DNA from: Amyelois transitella
Taxonomy: Eukaryota; Arthropoda; Insecta; Lepidoptera; Pyralidae
Length of the DNA: 64,000 nt
Direction: 5' to 3'
Assembly (NCBI RefSeq): GCF_032362555.1
Contig: NC_083515.1
Location: 10,513,001-10,577,000, forward strand
Positions 23,101 to 33,600 of this stretch are shown one piece after another. Each line of letters starts with the position of its first letter. Within the stretch, counting starts at the first letter, position 1. The translations under genes and the position numbers were made by a program. The notes beneath the pieces are model-generated. The model was not told the origin of the DNA. It did not search any database and worked only from the letters and a program-made list of their open reading frames with translations.

Positions 23101-26100
23101 CGTGGTGCTGTGCGCGCTGGTGGTTGGGTTCGTGGTGGCGCCCCAGGGGGTTCACGACCGCGCTGTTAACCACACGGCCGGTGGGGGTGGGGGTGGCGGC
23201 TTCGTCACCGGGAAGGTGAGATCAGTCTGAGATGTACAGTTTTTTTTTTACTGTGAATGAATTTTTTTGATCGAATCCGTTCAGGTATTTAGTGGTTCAG
23301 TTTACATACATACATACATACATATCATCACGTTTTCATCCCTTGCGGGGTAGACAGAGCCAACAGTCTTGAAAAGACTGATAGGCCACGTTCAGCTGTT
23401 TGGCTTAATGATAGAATTGAGATTCGAATAGTGACGGGTTGCTAGCCTATCGCCTAAAAAAGAATCCCAAGTTTGTGAGCCTATCCCTTAGTCACCTTTT
23501 ACGACATCCGTGGGAAAGAGATGGAGTGGTCCTATTCTTTTTTGTAATGGTCCCGGGAACCACACGGTAATGATTCAGTTAAGTTGGATTTTGTGAAGCT
23601 TTATATTGATATTGATTATTGATGTGCCGTGTGGTTCCCGGCACTATTACAAAAAGAATAGGACCACTCCATCTCTTTCCCATGGATGTCGTAAAAGGCG
23701 ACTAAGGGATAGGCTTATAAACTTAGGATTCCTCTTTTAGGCGATGGGCTAGCAACCTGTCACTATTTGAATCTCGGTTCTATCATTGAGCCAAATAGCT
23801 GAACGTGGCCATTCAGTCTTTTCAAGACTGTTGGCTCTGTCTACCCCGCAAGGGATATAGACGTGATCATATGTATGTATGTATTTATATTGATAAGACA
23901 GTAGCGACATCTAGTTAAATTTACTGTAATTATTAAGGGAAATAGTAGATTTTTGATATAAATAGATCAAAAGATAGATGTCGCCACCGTATTCACATTA
24001 TGACTGTACGGTAAAGAATGACAACAAATACATTCTGCACTCTCTGCACTAAGGCGACGCGATTTAGCCAACATTCCAGGTCCTCAAATCAGTGCATCGT
24101 AATCAGTGGCGTAACTATACCATTCGTGGCCCGTGGCAAATTCATCGGATAGGTACGTTCTAAAACTGGGTTAAAACCATTTTTTTACAAAAGCTTTGAC
24201 TTTTTAATATTTTTTTTTTACTTGTGTAGAAAACTGAGTAGGTAATAAAAATAAATCAAAGACTAAAACTTTTTTTTACTAAACGTGTATGATAAATAAG
24301 AAATGTTGGGAGTTGGGACCGGGGGCCCCTTCTGGCTGGGGGCCCGTGGCATTTTGCCGACTTGCCACCCTGTAGTTACGCCACTGCTCGTAATTTAAAC
24401 CCATGATAGATGACTCACAAAGTATAATTCGAATGGTTGTGCTGAAAACATGTTTAATTCGATGAAGCATTTTAATTCAGTCTATTTAAGACTGTTTGCT
24501 CTGTCTACCCCGCAAGGGATATAGACGTGTTCTAATGGTTGTGCTGAAAAGATGTTTAATTCGATGAAAGCATTTTTAAGTCAGTCTATTTAAGACTGTT
24601 GGCTCTGTCTACTCCTCAAGGGATATACACGTGGTTATATGTATGTATGTAATTTTTTGTACCCTCAGGGCGGTTTCCAAGATTCCCTGCTGTTTTACGG
24701 CCACTATCACTCCGGAGACATCGCTGGCCCCCTCCCCTACAACATGGCGTTCGCTTACTTCTTCACCATGCTGTGTTCGTATCTTCTCTTCTTTGCTGTT
24801 CTTTGTATCAGGTAATATTGTTTTTTTTGGGTAAAAACGTGCCGTGTTGTTTCTGGCACTAATAAAAAAAATTAATATGACCAAAATCTCTTTCGCATAG
24901 ATGTCGTAAAAGGAGACTTTTTTTTTAGGCGATGGGCTAGCAAGCTGTCTCTTTTTGAATCTCAATTCTATCATCAAACCAACAAAGCTGAACGTGGCTT
25001 ATCAGTCTTTTTTTCTGTCTAGAGACAACAGTTTTAAAAAGACTCATTAGCCACTTGCGGGGTAGGCACCCCGCAAGGGATATAGACGTGTTTATATGTA
25101 TGTATGTAACGACCAAGAATACATACATACATATAGTCACGTCTATATCTCTTGCGGGGTAGACAGATCCAAGAGTCTTGATAAGACTGAATGGCCACGT
25201 TCAGCAATTTTTTTTATTTCTTTATTGACTGGCCAAATAGCTGAACGTGGCCATTCGGTCTTTTAAAGACTGTTGGCTCTGTCTACCCTCTCACTTAACC
25301 TATCACTTAACCATAATTCCAGGACGGCATACTCGTACCGCCGCAACTTCATCTCCACCTCGGACGGGGTCCCCCACGCGGTCTCCAACAAGCTGTTCTC
25401 GGGCTGGGACTTCGGCATCGTGTGCCGCAGCGCCGCCGCGCTCAACTCCAGCAGCATCTACAACGAGTTCAAGGTCAGCGGCTGCCTGTCACACATACAT
25501 ACATACATACATACGTACAAACATACATACGTACATACATACATACGTACATATACATACATATTTACATACATACATACATGCATGCATGCATACATAC
25601 ATACATACATACATACATACAATACATACATGCATGCATGCATGCATGCATACATACATACAAACATACATCCTACTAATATTAAATTCATTCATTCATT
25701 CATATAGTCACGTCTATATGTATACCTTGCGGGGTTGACAGTATTTGAATCTCAATTCTATTGACGGCCTCTGTGGCGCAGCGGTAGTACGCTTGTCTGT
25801 GACACCGGAGGTCCCGGGTTCGAATCCCAACCAGGGCATGATGAGAAACGAACTTTCTCTGATTGGCCTGGGTCTTGGATGTTTATCTATATAAGTATTT
25901 ATTATAAAATATAGTATCGTTAAGTTAGTATCTCGTAACACAAGTCTCGAACTTACTTCGAGGCTAACTCAATCTATGTAAAAAAAAAAAGTTGTAGCGT
26001 GATGCTATATGTATAGCCTAAAGCCTTCCTCGATAAATGGTCTAATCAACGCAAAAAGAATTTCTCAATTCGAACCAGTAGTTCCTGAGATTAGCACGTT

Positions 26101-29100
26101 CAAACAAACTCGTCAGCTTTATAATATTAGTATGGATTATCTTAAATTCTAAGTGTACAGTGAATTCGGGTAACTTTGGTCCTTTTCGGGGTAACATATT
26201 CCTCGTATTTTTCTTTATCTTCCGTTTCAAGTACATACTTTAATCATCATTTTTCTATCGTATTTCATATCAACAATTTAAATTTCAATATTAATTCATA
26301 TCTACTTTTTATCGATAATTTAATCATAGTAATTACAAAAACAGTGTGGATTAATGTTACCCTGAGAGGCCAAAGATACTCCAATTGACTGTATATGTTT
26401 TAGGAGCTGCTTAGTGAAAAGAACAAGAAGCAAGATCCCTCTTCGATCTGGATTCGCGTCTTTCAGACGTTAGCCAATATTACGATCACGGCTATCGTGC
26501 TGGCTTGCATCGGAGGTGAGCATACATACATACATACAGTCACGTCTATGTCCCTTGCGGTGATGACAGAGCCAACAGTCTTGGAGCGACTGAAAAGGTT
26601 ACTGAATAAGAATACTGAACAGCCGTATAGCCTACAAAAAGCGACTAATTTAGCGTACCACCTATTATTTAGGTTTTTTCGAAAATACAACGGGTACATT
26701 TTTACATTACATTATGTGCCGTGCGGTTCCCGGCACCATTAGAAAAAAGAATAGGACCACTCCATCTCTTTCCCATGGATGTCGTAAAAGTCGACTAAGG
26801 GATAGGCTTACTAACTTGGGATTCTTCTTTTAGGCGACAAGATAGTAGCCTGTCACTATTTGAATCTCAATTCTATCATTGAGCCAAACAGCTGAACGTG
26901 ACCTATCAGTCTTTTCAAGACTGTTGGCTCTGTCTACCCCGCAAGGACATAGACGTGACCGTGATATGTATGTATTATCTTAATATTCTCATGTCATTCG
27001 CACAGGTCTACTCCATCGCACTTGGCTGTTTCTGACATTGGAGAAATCACAACATTGGGAGATATATGTGTCACTGCTGGTGACAGTCACGGTGACCGTG
27101 TGGCCGCTGCTGCTGAATCTGGTGGTCAGGTCAGTCAGTCACTCAGTCAGTCAGTCATACATACATATGCCTTGCGGGGTCAAGACAGAGTCAAGAGTCT
27201 TGTAAAAACTGAAAGTCCACGTTCAGCTGTATGGCATCATGATAGAACACCCATGGATGTCGTAAAAGGCGACTAAGGGATAGGCTTATGATAGAACGTA
27301 CATACATATAATCACGTCTTTTCCCATGCGGGGTAGACAGAGCCTACAGTATCATAAAGACTGATGGGCAACGTTCAGCTCTATGGCTTAAAGATGGAAT
27401 TGAGATTCAAATATGCAGGTTGCTAGCCCATCGCCATAAGATTCCAAGCTTCTTTAGCCCCTTCCTTATTCTCCTTTTACGATATCCATGGGAAATATAA
27501 TAAAAAAAGAATAGAACTATTCCTTCTCTTTCCCATGGATGTCGAAGAAGGCAACTAAGGGATAGGCTTATTAATTTGAAATTCCTCTTTAAGGCGATGG
27601 GCTAACAACCTGTCACTATTTGAATCTCAATTCTATCATAAAGCCAAAAAGCTGAACGTGGCCTATCAGTCTTTAAAAGACTGTTGGCTCTGTCTACCCC
27701 GCAAGGAATATAGACGAGACTATATGTATGTACTAGCTGTGCCCTAAGGATGAATAATTTTCTACGTTTTTTTTTCACATTTTCCATTATTTCTTCACTC
27801 CTAAAAGTTGCAGCGTGATGTCATATAGCCTAAAGCCTTCCTCGATAAATGGTCTATACAACACAAAAATAATTTTTCAATTCGAACCAGTAGTTACTGA
27901 GATTAGCGCGTTCAAACAAACAAACAAACTCTTCAGCTTTATAATATTAGTAAAGATGTATGTATATAATATAATAATTTTCAGATTGGAATTCTACCGT
28001 CCACGGACCGCTATATACGTCACTCTAGCAAGAACTTGGCTTTTAGACATTGGTGTTATCATGGTGATATTCTTCTACTGGGCCAAGTCGGGGCAGCATG
28101 TGAGTGTTATTATTATGCATTCATAATGTAGTCACGTCTATATCCCCTGCGGGGTGGACAGAGCCAACAGTCTTGAAAAGACTGATGGGCCACGTTCAGT
28201 CATTTGGCTTAATGATAGAATTGAGATTCAAATAGTGACAGGAGGTGAGGCTATCGCCTAAAAAAAGATTCCCGAGCCTATCCCTTAGTCGCCTTTTATT
28301 ACATCCATGGTAATGAGACGGAGTGGTCCTATTCTTTTTTCTAATGGTTGGCATAATTTGTATATAGTATTGTATTTTTTTTTTTTTATTAAGCCATAAA
28401 AACGATTATGTCCCTATAAATTTATTTTTTAACATACATACATAAAAGCACACCTCTTTCCCGGAGGGGTAGGCAGAGACTACCTCTTTCCACTTGCCAC
28501 GATCTCTGCTTACTTCCTTCGCTTCATCCACATTCATAACTCTCTTCGTGCAAGTTCGGCGGTTTCGGATACTTTTGACCTGAGACCCTTTACCAAATTT
28601 TTATCCTTTATTTTTTAACTGTTTTCTTTTTTTTTATTTATTCCCTATATACTTATGTCTACGTATCTATACGTATGTATACGTATCTTGATCAAATTAA
28701 GGACGTCCTGGTAAAGGGTCAGGTCAAAAGTGCCCGAAACCGCCGAGCTTGCATGAAGAGAGTTATGAATGTGGATGAAGCGGAGGAAGTATGCAGAGAT
28801 CGTGGCAAATGGAAAGAGGTAGTCTCTGCCTACCCCTCCGGGAAAGAGGCGTGATTTTATGTATGTATGTATGTATGTATACTTATGTCTAGTGCTGGGA
28901 GACGTCTTTCGGCCAGGAGACGTACCGGATGGTGATGTTCGACGCTTTGTTCTCTTTGTTTGTGTTGCCAGTTGTCGAGGTCCTTAGAGCTTTTGTTTTT
29001 AAGTGAGTTTTTTTTTTGTTTTTTTTATGCATTTTTTTTGTCGTAATTGAGATCATGGGCAATTTCTTACCTATAAGATCTTGAACTTTAACTTTTTTTT

Positions 29101-30605
29101 TCTGTTTGTTAAAAAAGCGATTTTTTTTGTTGAAAATGATTTTATTTTCCAATATTTTTTATTCTTCATCGGTTCAACGTCGGTGGTCGAATCGGTAAGG
29201 TGCATAATCACATCTATATCCCTTGCGGGGTGGACAGAGCCAACAGTGTTAAAAAGACTGATGGGCCACGTGTAGCTGCTTGGCTTTAAGATAGAAGGTC
29301 GGTAAGATCGGTAAGGTGTCCGGTTATAATGCTTGTGCCGCAAAATGGCACAGGTTCAAATCCCACCTCGGCCATGTATCAATGACTGTATTCGAATTAC
29401 ATTAGTTTGAATACTAACCAATGCTCTTATGGTGAGGGAAAACATCAATACTTTCTCCTGGCTTTAGTCCCGGTTGCAATCTCACCACTCTGGAGAGGAG
29501 CCCGGGGTATGTCTTTGACCATGGATCCTGGATTGGGTGAGTCAGGTTTTTACACGAAGCGACTCCCGTCTGACCTCCGCAACCTTTGCAGGTAAACCTA
29601 ACCCGTATTGGATCGATCATGTTTACACATCCAGATGCCTGAGTTTTCCCTCACCGTAAAAGCATCGGTTAGTATTCAAACTAACGTACGTACGTAACTT
29701 CGAAAATAGTTATTTCAAATAAATAAAAAAAAATAAGTCTTTAAAAATTTTTAAAAATGAATAAGTTAACTCAACTTCAAATAAATCTTTCATTCATTCT
29801 TTCATTCATTCATTGTCACATAGGAATCGAACCTGTGCCTTTCTGTGCCGCACGCATTATAACCGGACACCTTACCCATCTTACCGACCTTCTATCTTAA
29901 AGCCAAGCAGCTGAACGTGGGCCATCAGTCTTTTTAAGACTGTTGGCTCTGTCCACCCCATAAAGGACACAGGGTGACATTTAAAACAACTGCATCCTTT
30001 TAAACATAGACTATACCCATGCTTTTGAGCCGTTTGAGCCTATTTTTATTAAAAATTAAACGTCATCATTTTCACATTTAAAAAACCCTCAAAAACTACG
30101 TCACACGCTTTATTAAAGACCAATATTACAAAATTAGTTTTTAAATATCCTTTAGATGAGTACACTTAACAGTTAAATTTATTCAGTTGAATTAAAAGTC
30201 ACCCTGTAGATGTGATTATGCACCTTACCGATTCGATCGCCGACGCTCTAAATGTGTTTTATTTACAACATTTCCAGGTATTTCCCAATAATCGGCCCGC
30301 CGGAATTCAACATAGCTTACAATTCGCTGACGTTGATTTATAATCAATCCGTATTGTGGTTCGGGATGTTCTTCTCACCGCTTCTGATGACATTGAAATT
30401 GTTACTGTTAGAATGAATTGAGATTCAAATAGTGACAGGTTGCTAGCCCATCGCCTAAAAGAAGAATCCCAAGTTTGAAAGCCTATCCCTTAGTCGCCTT
30501 TTACGACATCCATGGTAATGAGACGGAGTGATCTTATTATTTTTTTGTATTGGTGCCGGGAACCACACGGCATAACTTGTCAACACCATGTCAAAAATAC
30601 AAGTA

Positions 30606-30644
<39 letters not shown>

Positions 30645-33600
30645 TTCTAGTGCCGGGACACGTCTCTTTCCCGGAGGGGTAGGCAGAGACTTCCACTTTT
30701 GTTTATAAGTGAGGTTTATTTTTTCATTTTGCTTTGACCGCTAGCGCTCTAAATGTGTTTTATTTACAACATTTCCAGGTATTTCCCAATAATCGGCCCG
30801 CCGGAATTCAACATAGCATACAATTCGCTGACGTTGATTTACAATCAATCCGTACTGTGGTTCGGGATGTTCTTCTCGCCGCTTCTGGTGCCGGCGGTGA
30901 CATTGAAACTGTTGCTGTTGTTTTACATTAAAAGGTTAACTTTGAAGACGTGCCAGCCAGCTAGGAAGGTACATACATACATACATACATACATACATAC
31001 ATACATACATACATACATACACATACATACATACATACATACATACATACATACATACATACATAAATATGGTCACGTCTATATCCCTTGCGGGGTAGAC
31101 TGAGCCAACAGTCTTGAAAAGACTGAACGGCCACGTTTGGCCAATAATCTTGAACAGACTAAACGGCCACGTTCAGCTATTTGGTTTATGATATAATTGA
31201 GATTCAAATAGTGACTGGTTGCTAACCCATCGCCTAAAAAAGAATCCCAAGTTTGTGAGCCTATCCCTTAGTCGCCTTTAACGACATTCATGGGAATGAG
31301 ATGGAGTTGACCTATTCTTTTTTGTATTCGGCACGAATAGAAAAAAATAGAATAGGACCACTCCCATATCTTTCCCATGGATGTCGTGAAAGGCAACTAA
31401 GGGATAGACTTATATACCAGTACTCTGAGAATTTTTGCCGTGTGGTTTCTGGAACGAATGGAAAAAAAAAGGACCAGTCACATTTGTTTCATAAGGGTGT
31501 CGTGAAAATCGACTAAGGGCTATCGCTTATCTCAAATTGGTTAAAATTAAAAATTTGGTTTCAAACAATATTCTCACGCTTTTAAATTCTATTTCAACAT
31601 ACAATTAAGTTATAGGTACCTATGCCTTGCGGGGTAGACAGAGCCAACAGTCATCAAAACAGTGATGGGCCACGTTCAGATTATTGGCTCAATGATACAA
31701 TTGAGATTCAAATAGTGACAGGTTGCTAGCCCACCGCCTTAAAGAGGAATCCCAAGCACATAAGCCTATCCCTTAGTCGCCTTTTGCGACATCCATTGGC
31801 AAACGATGGAGTGGTCCTATTCTTTTATTCTATTAGTGCCGGGAACCACACGACACGGCAGTAAAAAAATTGGTGAATGAAGTGATGACTTATATTGCGT
31901 TGTGTAGGTGTGGCGCGCTGCGCAAACGCAGACAGTGCTGTATATGTTGGTGACGCTGTCTCTATTCACCACGTTGTTCGTCATCGGGTCTGTTTTCATT
32001 GGGTGAGCAATTTTTTTTTTATTAAATACAAACATACTTACATATGGTCACGTCTATATCCCTTGCGGGGTAGACAGAGCCAACAGTCTTGAAGACTGAA
32101 TGGCCACGTTCAGCAATTTTTTTTTTATTGACTGGCCAAATAGCTGAACGTGGTCATTCAGTCTTTTTAAGACTGTAAGCTCTGTCTACCCCGCAAGGGA
32201 TATAGACGTGACCATGTGTATGTATGTATGTATTAGCCAAATTGAAACCTTAATGACACCTCAACACATATGTATTTCGTAGTTAATTGCTACTATTTTA
32301 CTAATTTTATAACTGTCTGTCTGTTACGCTTTGACGCCTAAACCGCTGAACCGATTTTAATGAAATTCGAAAACCCTGAGGACTAAATAGGCTTTTTATT
32401 GAGAAAAATAGGCCTTTATATCCGAATCGAGAGAAATTTAAATAAATACTAGCTGTCCCGGCAAATTTTTATTTTAATTTTTAAGTAATTTCTAGTTAAA
32501 AACAAAATGTTAAGTGTGGACAACCCTTATCACTAAGGGGTATGAAAAATAGATTTTGGCCGATTCTCAGACCTACTCAATATGCTCACAAAATTATATG
32601 AGAATCGGTCAAGCCGTTTCGGTGGTGTACGGGAACGAACATTGTGACACGAGAATTTTATATAGGTACATACTAGCTGTGCCCGCGACTTCGTCCGCGT
32701 GGAATAGTTATTTTGGGCATCATTGAAGCCCTCAAGGAGGAATAACTTTCCCCGTTTTTTTTTTCACATTTATCATTATTACTTCGCTCCTAATAGTTGC
32801 AGCGATATGATAAATAGCCTAAAGCCTACCTCGATAAATGGTCTATTAAAGACAAATAGAATTTTTCAATTCGAACCAATACTTCCTGAGATTAGCGCGT
32901 TCAAACAAACAAACTCTTCATTTTTATAATATTAGTACAAACATACATACATAAAATCACGCCTCTTTCCCGGAGGGGTAGGCAGGTAATACCTACCACA
33001 TAATAGTCACATATTCATGATAATGGTAGGTAGGTATAATATTAGTATAGATATTGTTTTCTTCCAGAATGCCATCTCAACAATGCGGCCCGTTCCGTTC
33101 CCACTCGCGCGTTTACGAAGTCCTCAGCGAGGGAGTGTTGCATCTGTCTCATCATCCGACAGCCCACGCCGCCATCACCTTCCTCACCAGACCTGGTGTC
33201 ATAGCGTTCTCGTTGCTGTTCTTATGGTAACATACATACATACATATAGTCACGTCTATATCCCTTACGGGGTAGACAGAGCCAACAGTCCCGAAAAGAC
33301 TGAATGACCACGTTCAGCTGCTCGGCTTGATGATGGAATTAAGATCCAAATAGTGACAGGTTGCTAGCCCATCGCCCAAAAAAAAGGATCGCCCTATCCT
33401 TTAGTCGCCTTTTACGACATCCATGGGAAAGAGATGGAGTGGTCCTATTCTTTTTTGGTGTCGGTGGTGCCGGGAACCACACGGCACGGCATACTTAATG
33501 ACATCTAAAACATACTGTAGCGGGAGCGATGATTCGGCTCGACCGCCACCAAAGGGAAGATCTTCCTGTAGGCTGGTGTGACGCCTGGGGAACCGCGCGA

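Noticed and set aside
25247-25738. Overlapping frames of His-Thr-Tyr-Ile or Met-Tyr-Val-Cys repeats
   Set aside because: They translate the (CATA)n/(CATG)n microsatellite; the part before it is simply TMC exon 6 read in other frames.
25775-25840. tRNA gene candidates at SINE-B heads (also 3661, 50620, 57180, 60662, 62738)
   Set aside because: A and B boxes and a good T arm are present, but the acceptor and anticodon stems do not pair and the sequence continues into a common SINE body.
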